From assembly GCF_001043175.1 (NCBI RefSeq), contig NZ_CP011494.1, forward strand, positions 2,294,001 to 2,358,000: 64,000 bases of DNA, in the 5' to 3' direction. Every line of letters begins with the position of its first letter. Positions within the stretch are counted from its first letter, which is position 1. The stretch comes from Marinobacter psychrophilus (GTDB lineage: Bacteria; Pseudomonadota; Gammaproteobacteria; Pseudomonadales; Oleiphilaceae). Of the stretch, positions 36,700 through 46,282 are shown piece after piece. Both the position numbers and the translations under genes were made by a program. Under the pieces are notes generated by a model, which worked only from the letters and a program-made list of their open reading frames with translations, had not been told where the DNA came from and ran no database searches.

Positions 36700-37784
36700 A
36701 AGGTGATATAACGCCGTAATTTAGGGCCAATCCAGTTGGCGACGGGCAAAGGAAAGCGCTGCCAGATGCGTTCGATTAGCGGGCGCAAACGGCTGACAGT
36801 TTTGCTTAAACTAGAACTTAAAATTTGGCCTGACACCGCGCCTTCGTTTGCCTGGCTGTCATTGCGCCAAATCAAATGGTGGGGTACTGCACCCCACTGC
36901 TTTTTAAAACGGAATGTGCCCTCGCCCAATGTGGAGCGGCCAAAATCAAACTGGGTGCAGCCCAGGTCATTCACTTTGGCCAGCAGGGTCCAGTACAACA
37001 GCATGTTCGGCGCCAGCTTGTTGTGTTCTTCAAGGGTAGACGCCCAGGGAATGCACGCCTGCTTGCCCTGTACCAGCACTATGCCACCACCTACCGGCTC
37101 GTTACCTTTGAACACCAGACCTACCAACATTTTGTCGCCGTATGCCCTACCCAGTTCTTTGAACCAGCTCAGGCTGTGCACCGGTGAACCTAGTCGCAGC
37201 ATGTTTCGCGAAAATACCGCATAAAATGAGGCAATAGCGTCGTCGCCTTGGCGTACTTCTGCGGTTAAGCCATTTTTTTCCGCTTTGCGGATTTGGCTGC
37301 GCAGTTTGGGCTTGTAGCTTTTCATCAGGGTTTCACTACAGGCCGGCAATTCGCAGAGCATGCGCACTTTGGTGTCGCCGGCAAGCTCAGTGCATTCTTC
37401 CGGCAGCAGTTCTGGCCCGCCTTCGCGAATTTCCAGAGCAGCACCGCCGAGACTGGCGGCGAGATTCTGCGCCGCAAATCGCATTTCGTTGGCAATGTGC
37501 GGGCTGTTGGCCAGCAGCCCACCAAGATCGCAGAATGGCAGTGACACCAAGGTGCTTGGCCGAAAGGGTCGTTTCACTTCCACCAGCGGCAAGGCTCCGC
37601 ACAGCTTGTCGTTTTGATGGGCGGTTACCACCCAGGCAGTGTGGCCGTAGGCTTTTTTGACTGCCGTTAACCAGCCGCTGTAATGGTAAGGGGTGGCGTT
37701 TGGTTGGCTGGCGATGTAGTCGTTGTAGTCTTTCAACGGCAGAGCCGACAGCCGTGCCGCACGTACCTGAAGTTCAGCGTTCAT
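36696..37784 (-). CDS. FemAB-like XrtA-associated GNAT-fold protein
   Basis: 362 residues, two GNAT-like halves. Key stretches: TPYHYSGWLTAVKKAYGH, LPFCDLGGLLAN, KPKLRSQIRKAEKNGL, FGRSTLGEGTFRFKKQWGA. Length and these motifs fit the FemAB-related family restricted to XrtA/PEP-CTERM systems (TIGR03019). The family is thought to transfer an aminoacyl or acyl group, but no reaction is proven. It overlaps the neighbouring acetyltransferase gene by 11 bases. Confidence 0.9.
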   Translation of the reverse strand: MNAELQVRAARLSALPLKDYNDYIASQPNATPYHYSGWLTAVKKAYGHTAWVVTAHQNDKLCGALPLVEVKRPFRPSTLVSLPFCDLGGLLANSPHIANEMRFAAQNLAASLGGAALEIREGGPELLPEECTELAGDTKVRMLCELPACSETLMKSYKPKLRSQIRKAEKNGLTAEVRQGDDAIASFYAVFSRNMLRLGSPVHSLSWFKELGRAYGDKMLVGLVFKGNEPVGGGIVLVQGKQACIPWASTLEEHNKLAPNMLLYWTLLAKVNDLGCTQFDFGRSTLGEGTFRFKKQWGAVPHHLIWRNDSQANEGAVSGQILSSSLSKTVSRLRPLIERIWQRFPLPVANWIGPKLRRYITL

Positions 37785-38916
37785 TAGGGGCTGTTTCCTT
37801 CAGCCAGAGCTGTTTGGTGCGCCGGGCGGCGTCTTCCAGTTTCAGCTTGAAGCGGCCACGTTGCAGTGACACCTGAGTGAGCTGCCGGTGCAACTGGCCC
37901 AGGTTGGCTTTGTAGCGTTCTTCGCCACCCATAAAGTCGTAATAGTGAAAGCCGTGGTGACGGTAGTCTTCAATGCACAGGGTGTGGCCCAGAAGCCCGG
38001 GTTTTAGCCGGTTGTCGCTTTCAGTTTCCATGCCGCCCAAGTAGAAATAGATAACGCCTTTGTGCAACAGGTTATAGAAGCTGGCGATTTCCTGGTCGCC
38101 GGCCATCAGCGATACCAGGTCTATACCGCCATCTGCCCATTGGGTTCGTATCAGTTCACGATGGAAGTGCAAAAAATCGGGGTTGGCAAAGCCACTCTGG
38201 TCGGCACCACTGCCCCAACGCTGAAGGTGTCGCGGGCCTATGCGATCAAACAATGCCAAGGCACCTTCTACGGAATCTGGCCGCTGCAACTGCACCTGGC
38301 CCCGCTGCTGGTATAAGCGTTCGCAGCGGTTTATTTGGTAACGGGTGTTGCGTGACAGGGTATCGAGGTAATGCACGCCACCGCGCCGCAGTTCGTCCAG
38401 ATTCACTCCAAAACAGGGTGCTTCCCAGCGGATGTGTTTGTGTAACCCGGTTAGCTGGGCGTAGCGGTCGGCGTCTTTACTGTCGATGGCGCCGACAATG
38501 AATTCGTCCCATTCCGGCAATTCTTCACAGATATACTTTAACGACGCAGCAGCTACCCGGTCTTCATCGCCTTTTTCAGACAGAAAACCGTTGTATTCAA
38601 TCCAGATCTGGTCTTGCAGGCGCTGCCCGGTTTGGTGCAAGCGCAGGCAATGGCTTTTCAGCACGCCATGGCGGCGTTCGCTGGTTTCAACCAACAGGCC
38701 CAAGCCGATAATGCGCTCGCCCTCGGTCACTTTTAACACCAGTGCTGCAGGCTTGTAAGTCGCCAGCCAATGCCCCAGCCACTGCCACGACAAAAACACC
38801 GTGGGTTCGGCGCGGTATTCCAGATCTTGCCAGTCAGCCTTCAAACCCGGGTAGGCGGAGGCTGGCTGCAATGTCACTGATAAGTTGGCCTTGGCCATGG
38901 CATTGCTTCCTGACAC
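37774..38916 (-). CDS. CelD/BcsL-like GNAT acetyltransferase
   Basis: 380 residues. Central TVFLSWQWLGHWLATY, then LSRNTRYQINRCERLY, and the C-terminal GNAT part EIASFYNLLHKGVIYFYLGG and YDFMGGEERYKANLG. It belongs to the family annotated as CelD/BcsL cellulose-biosynthesis acetyltransferases, common in EPS loci. It is likely to acylate a sugar or a lipid-linked intermediate. A paralogous pair with the FemAB-like gene. Confidence 0.85.
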   Translation of the reverse strand: MSGSNAMAKANLSVTLQPASAYPGLKADWQDLEYRAEPTVFLSWQWLGHWLATYKPAALVLKVTEGERIIGLGLLVETSERRHGVLKSHCLRLHQTGQRLQDQIWIEYNGFLSEKGDEDRVAAASLKYICEELPEWDEFIVGAIDSKDADRYAQLTGLHKHIRWEAPCFGVNLDELRRGGVHYLDTLSRNTRYQINRCERLYQQRGQVQLQRPDSVEGALALFDRIGPRHLQRWGSGADQSGFANPDFLHFHRELIRTQWADGGIDLVSLMAGDQEIASFYNLLHKGVIYFYLGGMETESDNRLKPGLLGHTLCIEDYRHHGFHYYDFMGGEERYKANLGQLHRQLTQVSLQRGRFKLKLEDAARRTKQLWLKETAPNER

Positions 38917-38920
38917 CTGT

Positions 38921-40747
38921 TTAATGCTGCGGATTCGGGTGTTTCACCAAGAATGGCCCAATGGCCAAGTAGTCCAGAGCTCCCTGCAAAAATGCACGAA
39001 CGCCATCTTCCGGCGAGCTTACAATGGGCTCTTCGTGCATGTTAAAGCTGGTGTTGATCAGGCTGGGGATGCCGCTGATTTTTTCGTATTCTTTCAAAAT
39101 GTCGTAATAGCCGGGATTCACGTGGCGCTGAATCAGCTGGGGCCGGGCGGTGTTGTCGACGTGCACGGCGGCCGGGCAGTTTTCTTTCATGAAATCGGTG
39201 CAGTCAAAGGTGATGGTCATGAATTCGGCGGCATGTTCGGCGCCTTTGATGTTGTGGTAGCACTTCTCGCGGGCCTCGTACAAGGTAACCGGGGCGAACG
39301 GCATGAATTCTGTGCGGCCCAGGCGCTTGTTCAGCCATTGGTTCACTTCAGGCTCGCGGGCGTGGTACATGATAGTGCGGTTACCAAGGGCACGAGGGCC
39401 GTATTCCATGCGGCCGTCAAAACGCGCGACTACGTTGCCGTTGTGAATCAGCTCGGCCACGTCTTTCGCGAGGTGTTCCGGACGCTGGTACGTCAGGCCT
39501 TCGGCTTTCAATGCTGCTTCAATTTCAGATTCGGAGTAATCCGGCCCCATGTAACTGTCACCCATGGACGGCTTTGCCCCACCCGGCCAGCTGTGATACA
39601 TCGCCGCGCCGGTGCCGCAGCCGCCGTCGCCCATGTTGGGGTATACGAAGATGTGGTTTACGCCTTCGATTTCAAAAATGCGCTGGTTCAGCTTCACGTT
39701 GGCAGTAACGCCACCGGACAGCACAAGGGTGTCTATACCGGTTTTTTGTACCCAGTGGCGGATGTAATCGGTAGCCACTTTTTCCAGAACGTACTGATAA
39801 GCCGCCGCCACGTCGATTTTCGGAAACTTGGACGCCAGATAGCGGGAGAAGAACACGTTATTGGCTTCGTAAATGCGGAAGTCACCCGGCGTCTGTTGAA
39901 TACGGGACAGCAGAATGTCGCCCAAGATAGACGGATCGCCGTAGGACGCCAAACCAACGATTTTGCCTTCGTGGCGGCTGGGTTTAAAGCCAAGGCTGGA
40001 GGTAACATGTTCGTACAGGGTACCCAGAGAGTTCGGGAACGGCAGGCCGTGCAAACGATGGATTTTGCCGTCGCGGCCTTCACTGATGGAACCGGCCAGG
40101 CCAGTTCCATAGCCATCCAGGGTAACGCACAGGGCACGATCGAAACCGCTGCACAGGAAACTGTTGGCAGCGTGGGACAGGTGGTGGTCCATACGCTTGA
40201 TGGGGCCACTCCAGCCTACCGAGGCCAGGCCGTCGGTCAGTTCGGTTTGCCAATGCTGGAAAGATTCTTGTGCGTTCTCACCCCACTGCCGCGAGGCTTT
40301 CAACGCCATGGTGTTGGATGCCATTTTTGTGGCACCGGTCATGGAGTAGTAGGAGCTGTGCAAAAAGCTCTTTTCCATGATGGCGTTGGGGTGGGTTAGC
40401 CCGTGAATGGCTTCGCTGCGGTCTGGTACGCGGCTGAGAGCTTCTTTTATTTGCGGGCCCAGGTCTTTGGGTGCAAACGACTTTATAAATTCTTTTTCGT
40501 CTTCCAGGTTTTTCGAAAACAGCTTCTGTTCGTTTTCTGCGGTCAAGAACGGGTAGCAAACCAGGTCAAAATCTGACATGGACAGACCAGTGTAGGCAAG
40601 GGCTTTTTCCAGGGCCAGGCGCGGAAATCCGGATTGCTGTTTAACCCGGGTAAACCGTTCTTCGCCGGCGGCAAACAGAATGTTGCCGTCTTCAACGATG
40701 GATACCGTTGAGTCTTTATCTAACGGTGATATGCCAAGCACCTTCAT
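38921..40747 (-). CDS. NodU/CmcH-type carbamoyltransferase
   Basis: 608 residues. The N-terminal TsaD-like domain has HHLSHAANSFLCSGF, LDGYGTG and GGVTANVKLN. The C-terminal YrdC-like domain has EYGPRALGNRTIMYHA, the family signature, and INTSFNMHEEPIV. Such enzymes transfer a carbamoyl group from carbamoyl phosphate through a carbamoyl-AMP intermediate to a hydroxyl. In this setting a sugar O-carbamoyl group is expected. It overlaps the deacetylase gene by four bases (ATGA). Confidence 0.93.
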   Translation of the reverse strand: MKVLGISPLDKDSTVSIVEDGNILFAAGEERFTRVKQQSGFPRLALEKALAYTGLSMSDFDLVCYPFLTAENEQKLFSKNLEDEKEFIKSFAPKDLGPQIKEALSRVPDRSEAIHGLTHPNAIMEKSFLHSSYYSMTGATKMASNTMALKASRQWGENAQESFQHWQTELTDGLASVGWSGPIKRMDHHLSHAANSFLCSGFDRALCVTLDGYGTGLAGSISEGRDGKIHRLHGLPFPNSLGTLYEHVTSSLGFKPSRHEGKIVGLASYGDPSILGDILLSRIQQTPGDFRIYEANNVFFSRYLASKFPKIDVAAAYQYVLEKVATDYIRHWVQKTGIDTLVLSGGVTANVKLNQRIFEIEGVNHIFVYPNMGDGGCGTGAAMYHSWPGGAKPSMGDSYMGPDYSESEIEAALKAEGLTYQRPEHLAKDVAELIHNGNVVARFDGRMEYGPRALGNRTIMYHAREPEVNQWLNKRLGRTEFMPFAPVTLYEAREKCYHNIKGAEHAAEFMTITFDCTDFMKENCPAAVHVDNTARPQLIQRHVNPGYYDILKEYEKISGIPSLINTSFNMHEEPIVSSPEDGVRAFLQGALDYLAIGPFLVKHPNPQH

Positions 40748-41769
40748 TCCATTCTCTCCATAAGCGTTCGAATGCGGGCCGGTGATGATGCCTGGCCGCC
40801 TAATTCATTAAAGAAAAAATCAAAATACTGTCGAAAACTGTCCAGAAATAAGCGCAGTTGCGCCTCGCTCTGAACGTAAGAGGTGTGCCCGGGCACCACG
40901 CTGGGGCTATGGAAGCTCCAGGTAAAGGTGCGCACACCCTGTTTATACAGGGCACGGGTGAGCTTTATGTGTTCTGCCGGGACGAAGCCTTCTGGTGAGA
41001 GCATAAGCCGGTCTACCGCGCCCAGTCGTGACAGAATGCCGGGGGCTTTGAATTTTTTCAGGACCAGCGCAGACTCGTAGAGCGGAATGGCAAGGGCGTT
41101 AGCCCAGCCTATGAATCCGCCGCTGCACGGGATTTCCAGAATAGGTTTACCACTGTCGCTACCAAACCAAAACGGGTGGGCAGTGAATCGCCGGTAGTCC
41201 GGGCCGCCGTCTGCCCGGGAATCCAGGGGCGGACATACCGACAAATCGATGTTAAAACCCAGTTCCTGAAGTATGCCTGTGGTGTTCGGCCCAAAGCCGT
41301 AACGCCCGGCTTTGTAGGTGGTGGGTTTCACACCAAAATTGTCCGCGATGGTTTGCTGAAGAATTTTGAGTTTCTGCCGCTCCAGATCTTCAGGCAGATT
41401 CCCCGGGTAGCTGTTGGCGCGGTTGACTACTTCGGTTTGCGGCGGGTTTACCCAGGGATGCAAATGGGCGCCGATTTCGCACTGGCCGTCTAAGGTAAAC
41501 TGCTTCAACAGGCCGTAACCGTGGGGCTGGCTGGCTACCGGGTAGTCGATGACGTAACACGGGCAAATGCCGTATTCGTTGAAAATACTCTGTACCCGGT
41601 CGATATGCGCCATGGCCGACACCTGATTTGCCTGGGCGTTTGGCTCGGCGCTCCAGTCAAATTCTTCTTCGGTGTCGATCACTACGATTAATTGCGGTGG
41701 CAATTCGCATGGCAGGTTGATGGCCTGGCGCTGTGAAAACATAGGTGCGTCCCTTAATCCCTGTGTCAT
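40744..41769 (-). CDS. Polysaccharide deacetylase family protein
   Basis: 341 residues. NodB-fold: V-V-I-D-T-E-E-E-F-D-W at the first metal motif, EIGAHLHPW giving H-x-H, TYKAGRYGFG in the third motif, FTWSFHSPSVVPG near the end. No signal peptide, so it acts in the cytoplasm or is attached to the inner membrane from inside. A second in-frame ATG at 41742 is also possible. The target would be an N-acetyl group on a sugar; distinct from the deacetylase at 47894. Confidence 0.82.
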   Translation of the reverse strand: MTQGLRDAPMFSQRQAINLPCELPPQLIVVIDTEEEFDWSAEPNAQANQVSAMAHIDRVQSIFNEYGICPCYVIDYPVASQPHGYGLLKQFTLDGQCEIGAHLHPWVNPPQTEVVNRANSYPGNLPEDLERQKLKILQQTIADNFGVKPTTYKAGRYGFGPNTTGILQELGFNIDLSVCPPLDSRADGGPDYRRFTAHPFWFGSDSGKPILEIPCSGGFIGWANALAIPLYESALVLKKFKAPGILSRLGAVDRLMLSPEGFVPAEHIKLTRALYKQGVRTFTWSFHSPSVVPGHTSYVQSEAQLRLFLDSFRQYFDFFFNELGGQASSPARIRTLMERME

Positions 41770-41781
41770 AAAGCCTGCCGC

Positions 41782-43143
41782 CTAGCGCCGGCCGTTTAAC
41801 GCAAAACCGTGGGTTAACTCTAAGCGGATAACGTATTGATCGCGATCATCGCTGCCCGTTCCGCTCCCCAAGTCGCTGCGCAGGTAGGATTGGTTAAACG
41901 CCACCGCGAATTCGGTGTTTTCTGCCAGTTGCCGTGACCAGCGGGTATCAAACCGGTGTATCTGATCAACAATGGTACCGGCCTGGTCTTCCGCATCGCC
42001 CTGCCAGCTGTAACCGAAAGTGATGCGCTGAAGGTCGGTTAACTGCACACCCAAGCTAACGCTGGAGCGGTATTCGTGGGTTTTGTCGCCGCTGATTTGA
42101 GATTTCAGCAAGGCGGCTTCTGCGGCCACGCTGAGTGTGCAGGCGTTGCACAGCAGATCGGTGCTGTGGGATATCGATACGGAATCGCTAACCACCAAAT
42201 CTCGCAGCTCGACTGTTTCCGGTAAAAAATCAAATTCGGGCGGTAAATTCAGCGACAGCTCTGTGGCGCTGTCGGACAGCCTTCGGTTGTACTGAAGCGA
42301 GGTGCGGTATTGGTCGGCCACCCAGCTGCGGTCCAGGAACCCGGTTAATGCATCGCTGTCGGTTTCGGTATTGTTTGAATACTCGGTTGTTGCCCAACTT
42401 TGACCGCCACCGATGCTGAACGAGCCGTTTTCCAGATCGCGCCGGTACACCAGCTCGGCGCTGTCGATTGTTTGGTCAACACTGCTTCCGTCAGACCAAC
42501 TCCGGTTGGCGTTAAGGCTGGCACTGGAGCGTTCGCTAAGCCTTCGGGTTAGCTCGGCGCCTGCCGTTAAGGAGTTTTCATCACTCAGGTCACCGCCACC
42601 AAAACTTTGGCCGGCCTGGCTGAACAGGCGCAAGGTAGATAGGCTGCCGGCATTAAAGCGTAAGCCTGCCCCGGCGCTTAAGGTGTTTCGGGTTTCGTAA
42701 CTGGACGGGTTGACCACAAAGCCGGTGTTGTTGCGCACCGAGCTGACGGTGTGGCCCAGATTAAAATCCAAAGGCTGAGCCGGGTCGAAATAGGCGTAGC
42801 TGGCCGCGCCTGAAATGGAGCTGGTGTCTGTTTGGTCGCCAACGGAGGTGTCGCGCCTGGTTTCCAGGGTGCCACCGTATTGCAGTGCTAGCGAGTTTGC
42901 GCCGCTGGCAAGCACGCCACCAATACGACCAGATACACCCACGCTGGGTTCCGTGCGGGTGTCTGTGCCGCCGACACTGTCGGTTCGGGTGTGGGTGGCT
43001 GCCGTAAAGACGGAAGCGGAACCAGCAATGGATTGCAGTGTGCTGCCGTCAGCCACCTGTGCCGCTAGTGGCAATGGTAAACCACATACCGCGATTAATG
43101 CAGCCGATGAGCGGCCAAATCGTTTCCCTGCTCTGCGTTCCAT
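41782..43143 (-). CDS. XrtA-associated outer-membrane beta-barrel protein
   Basis: 453 residues. Signal peptide 1-28 (ALIAVCGLPLPLAAQV). The rest is alternating polar/hydrophobic strands with many Ser, Thr, Asn and Arg (SGRIGGVLASGANSLALQYG, RLSERSSASLNANRSW, YVIRLELTHGF), the look of a large barrel in which the last strand ends in aromatic/basic residues. It fits the TIGR03016 family, found only with XrtA EPS loci. It may be the outer-membrane secretin-like channel partner or an EPS receptor; function is unproven. Confidence 0.85.
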   Translation of the reverse strand: MERRAGKRFGRSSAALIAVCGLPLPLAAQVADGSTLQSIAGSASVFTAATHTRTDSVGGTDTRTEPSVGVSGRIGGVLASGANSLALQYGGTLETRRDTSVGDQTDTSSISGAASYAYFDPAQPLDFNLGHTVSSVRNNTGFVVNPSSYETRNTLSAGAGLRFNAGSLSTLRLFSQAGQSFGGGDLSDENSLTAGAELTRRLSERSSASLNANRSWSDGSSVDQTIDSAELVYRRDLENGSFSIGGGQSWATTEYSNNTETDSDALTGFLDRSWVADQYRTSLQYNRRLSDSATELSLNLPPEFDFLPETVELRDLVVSDSVSISHSTDLLCNACTLSVAAEAALLKSQISGDKTHEYRSSVSLGVQLTDLQRITFGYSWQGDAEDQAGTIVDQIHRFDTRWSRQLAENTEFAVAFNQSYLRSDLGSGTGSDDRDQYVIRLELTHGFALNGRR

Positions 43144-43146
43144 GTG

Positions 43147-44019
43147 TTACTCCTGAAAAACCAGCCCGGCAAATTTGTCCGTTTCCAACAGACTAACCGC
43201 TTCTGCGATTTCGTCGCCTGTTACTTCGCCAAAGGGCACACCCATGATCACTTGGTCAGCAAAGCGTTCGAGTATGCGGGCTTCGGTGTTATCCCGGAAC
43301 GCCGGGGCGTTGATCACGATACAGCGGTCCGGATAACGATTTTTCAATTCGCTGATCAGCTCGCGCATGCGCACCGCTGCAAACAGTTCTACCGCCGACG
43401 ACGCCTGAGTGCCCGCCGGAATGACGCTTAAACGGGCAACGCCGCTGGCGTACAGAATATCTTTGATGTTCAAAGAACGATCGGCGACGAAGTCGGTCAC
43501 ACCAGCGCCTAAAGGAACCGACACCAGGTTCTGGAGATTCTGGTTGTATGGGTCGCAATCTACCAGCAGCGCAGACGTGTGTGAGTCGAGTGCAAAGGCC
43601 GCCGCCAGGTTGTACGCGGTGGCGACGGAGCTGCCGCCCAGTCCCAACGAGCTGAACATAACCGCAAAATTGCCCTCGCCGTGGCGGCTGCGCAGCTGAA
43701 TTCGCAGTTCGCGGTAGGCGTCCATCACCTCTTTATCTGGCATGCCAAGATAGATGATTTTCTTTTCCCGCAACTGCTCCCGGCTCCAGGGGTTGGGATT
43801 TCCGATCAGTTCCAGCGAAACGGCAGAGTCATAGACCGTTGGCGGGCGCTCTGAATCTGCACTTTGTGCTGCACCCAGCTGTCGACGTGGCGCTTCGACA
43901 CCGGCAAAGGGCCGTTCTTTGCGGAAGTTGTCTTCAGAACTCGCTTCGCCTGCTGAATGGGCGCTTTGGCGTTCTTTCTGATTTTTCAGCAACGCGTTGT
44001 AAAGTTTGTTGTCGTCCAC
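43147..44019 (-). CDS. XrtA-associated tyrosine-kinase homologue with degenerate P-loop
   Basis: 290 residues from a GTG. Fold of CpsD/BY-kinases: K-E-V-M-D-A-Y-R-E-L-R before the P-loop and SALLVDCDPYNQN for Walker A'. The Walker A stretch is S-S-L-G-L-G-G-S-S-V-A-T-A-Y-N-L-A (from residue 123): the invariant Lys is Ser131 and the following Thr/Ser is Val. The Walker B Asp is Asn (C-I-V-I-N-A-P). No Tyr cluster ends the protein. It therefore keeps the family's place next to the chain-length protein but should not hydrolyse ATP. Overlaps the chain-length gene by one base. Confidence 0.85.
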   Translation of the reverse strand: MDDNKLYNALLKNQKERQSAHSAGEASSEDNFRKERPFAGVEAPRRQLGAAQSADSERPPTVYDSAVSLELIGNPNPWSREQLREKKIIYLGMPDKEVMDAYRELRIQLRSRHGEGNFAVMFSSLGLGGSSVATAYNLAAAFALDSHTSALLVDCDPYNQNLQNLVSVPLGAGVTDFVADRSLNIKDILYASGVARLSVIPAGTQASSAVELFAAVRMRELISELKNRYPDRCIVINAPAFRDNTEARILERFADQVIMGVPFGEVTGDEIAEAVSLLETDKFAGLVFQE

Positions 44020-45590
44020 TAGCTGCCCCCGAACCCGGTTAACTCGCGGGCTTTATTGATCAATTGTTCCGGGGTTATTCCCATTACGCTGAACAGCAGC
44101 ACGCCGAGGTAGACCGCCATGAACACGGCCAAAATAAACAGTATGGCCATGACATCCTTGCGTAGCAGGCGGTCTTTCCAGGTACTACGGTAATGCGGAA
44201 TACTGGTCAGCACCGGAAGGCCCGCGGGCAATGACAGCTGCAAAGCTCTCGGCGAGCGCAAGCGCTGGTCAAACATCACCAGCATAACCAACAGGCCTAG
44301 CACCATGGTGCTGCCCAAAAACGGGCCAGCCAAGCCAACCTGGTAAAGTTGTAGCCCATCCCAAGTGGTAGGATAAGTCGCCGGCTCCTGAATTTTGTAG
44401 CTTACGCCCTCGCCTTGTACGTCGAGGGTCATGGATAACCTTGCTCGCTCGCGGCGTTGCAGCATGTCGTCGTAAACGCCGCGGGTGACGTCGTAATCGC
44501 GGGTCAGATCAGAGAACTCGGCCTGGTTTTCGGCGACGCGTTGGGAACGTTCAAAGGCTTCTTCTAACAGCCGCTCAAGCGATACCAGTCGATTGGTTTG
44601 TACCGCTAGGCGAGTGGTGCCCTCCGAGAGCTGAATTTTCAGGTTCTCGTAGACCGGGTTTTCCATCACTTCGGTCACCCCACCCTCACGGGAGGAATCA
44701 CTCTGGCCAGACACTTGGCGTTCCAGGTCGGCAATCTGTGCCAGAGTGCTGATGACGTCTGGATGGCGCTCTTGATAGCGCAACAGTAGCGAATCCAATT
44801 CTATTCGCATCGACGCCAGACGGCGCTCTGCAGCGGACTTGCCAGGGTCTACGGTAATGCGGCGTACCGGTTGTTCCCGGGACAGCTGTTCGCGGGTTAA
44901 GCGTACTTCGGCCTCGGATTGCTGCAGTTCCAACTTCAGATTTTCAATTTCGCCGCGCAGGCTTTCGATGCGCGCCATGGCGCTGTTTTCATTGCCGTCT
45001 TGGTTGGCACTTTTGAATTCTTTCAGCCGCTCTTCGGCGTCTTCTAGCTGGCGCTGGTAGGTTTTTACCTGAGAATCAATAAACTCAAACGCGCCCTGGC
45101 TTTCAGATCGTTTTTTACGCACTGAGCGCTCAATAAACCGGCTTAAAGCCGCGCTGAGTACCTGAAATGAGCTGTCTGGATTGCGGCTGGTGTAAGTCAG
45201 TTCCAGGAAACTGCGGTTAGACACGCTCAATCGAATCTGTTTGCGCAATTCACTGATGATGCCGTTGCGCGTTGCATCGGCTTCGCCGCCGTTGATCATT
45301 CCGGTGTCCAGCGCGACTTGCTCCAGAAATGACCGGCTTTGAATCATCTCGCGGGCTTCGTTAATGCGGTCAAGCTGGGTGACTTCAGCCTGGCCGCGCA
45401 GTAGTGGTACAAGAATGTTGGACTGGTCGGCGTAGAGCACCGCCTTGGATGTATAGCTTTTCGGGGTAACGTACCCCATTGTTAAAACACCGGCTGTTAC
45501 CAACATAAAGATAACAGCCGCCGCCAACCTGTGGCGATAAAGCTCAAGCTTTACCGCACGCAGGGTGTCGATGATGAACTGTAGATCCAT
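44019..45590 (-). CDS. XrtA-associated chain-length determinant (Wzz/GumC type)
   Basis: 523 residues. Helices at about 18-40 (AAAVIFMLVTAGVLTMGYV) and about 415-440 and 480-505 bracket a long periplasmic coiled coil (about 165-380: EDAEERLKEF, ESLRGEIENLKLELQQSE, REQLSREQPVRR). The N-terminal Wzz motif and the GLAGPFLGSTMVLGLLV segment fit the TIGR03007-type inner-membrane co-polymerase. It sets polymer length and bridges to the export protein. Its kinase domain is separate, at 43147. Confidence 0.9.
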   Translation of the reverse strand: MDLQFIIDTLRAVKLELYRHRLAAAVIFMLVTAGVLTMGYVTPKSYTSKAVLYADQSNILVPLLRGQAEVTQLDRINEAREMIQSRSFLEQVALDTGMINGGEADATRNGIISELRKQIRLSVSNRSFLELTYTSRNPDSSFQVLSAALSRFIERSVRKKRSESQGAFEFIDSQVKTYQRQLEDAEERLKEFKSANQDGNENSAMARIESLRGEIENLKLELQQSEAEVRLTREQLSREQPVRRITVDPGKSAAERRLASMRIELDSLLLRYQERHPDVISTLAQIADLERQVSGQSDSSREGGVTEVMENPVYENLKIQLSEGTTRLAVQTNRLVSLERLLEEAFERSQRVAENQAEFSDLTRDYDVTRGVYDDMLQRRERARLSMTLDVQGEGVSYKIQEPATYPTTWDGLQLYQVGLAGPFLGSTMVLGLLVMLVMFDQRLRSPRALQLSLPAGLPVLTSIPHYRSTWKDRLLRKDVMAILFILAVFMAVYLGVLLFSVMGITPEQLINKARELTGFGGS

Positions 45591-46228
45591 CAGAGCTCGC
45601 CTCGGAACAACTGTTTGCGGGGCACGCTGATGACGTCACCGGCCTGCAAGGTGTGGTTGGTCTTCATGTCGCCTTCGGTGAGGATGGCGGCCAGATTCAG
45701 GCCGTAGCTCTTATATTCCCCATCGACCTGGCGGTGCAACACTGCACGGCCGTCGGCAGCAAAGTCGGTCACGCCACCGGCGATGAGTACCAAATCCAGT
45801 ACGGTCATGCCTGGCTGAAAGGCAACGGACTGGGGTGACGCTACTTGGCCGGTAATGCGAAGGCGGCTGCGGAATTCTTTGCTGGCCGGTGAGGTAACCA
45901 TAACGGAGACTTCGGGGGTGCGAATGAACTCGCTCAGGGCAGTGCCTACTTCGGTGGCCAGTTCTTCAGGGCGTTTGCCATCGGCTTTCACATCGCCCAT
46001 CAGGGGCATAGAAATAAAGCCGTCCGGGCGCACCACAATGGTTTGATTTAGTTCCGGGTTACGCCACACGTGTACTGCGATGGTGTCGCCCACACCAATT
46101 TCATAGGCTTCGACGTCCATTTCGGAAGACGGAGGCATTTGTGCGGAAGATGGCAGGCCGGAGCAACCCGCCAACACAAGCGTGAACAATGTCGTACAAA
46201 CTGCTGCAATCGTTTTAAACCTGCCCAT
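45590..46228 (-). CDS. Polysaccharide export lipoprotein (Wza-like)
   Basis: 212 residues. Lipoprotein signal L-V-L-A-G-C (Cys22). The Poly_export domain (about 38-120: YEIGVGDTIAVHVWRNPELNQTIVVRPDGFISMP) is followed by one SLBB domain (about 125-205: ITGQVASPQSVAFQPGMTVLDLVLIAGG). Short relative to E. coli Wza (about 380), as usual for the XrtA export family (TIGR03027). It should form the periplasmic/outer-membrane exit path with the proteins at 44019 and 41782. Confidence 0.92.
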   Translation of the reverse strand: MGRFKTIAAVCTTLFTLVLAGCSGLPSSAQMPPSSEMDVEAYEIGVGDTIAVHVWRNPELNQTIVVRPDGFISMPLMGDVKADGKRPEELATEVGTALSEFIRTPEVSVMVTSPASKEFRSRLRITGQVASPQSVAFQPGMTVLDLVLIAGGVTDFAADGRAVLHRQVDGEYKSYGLNLAAILTEGDMKTNHTLQAGDVISVPRKQLFRGEL

Positions 46229-46282
46229 AATTTTCTCCAGATCCCTGTGTTTTTGTCGTTGTTTCTTTTGTTACTGCCGCTG

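Noticed and set aside
38885..40399. 504-codon open frame opposite the carbamoyltransferase gene
   Set aside because: Antisense shadow of a well-conserved gene; it arises from codon bias in the real frame and has no family motif.
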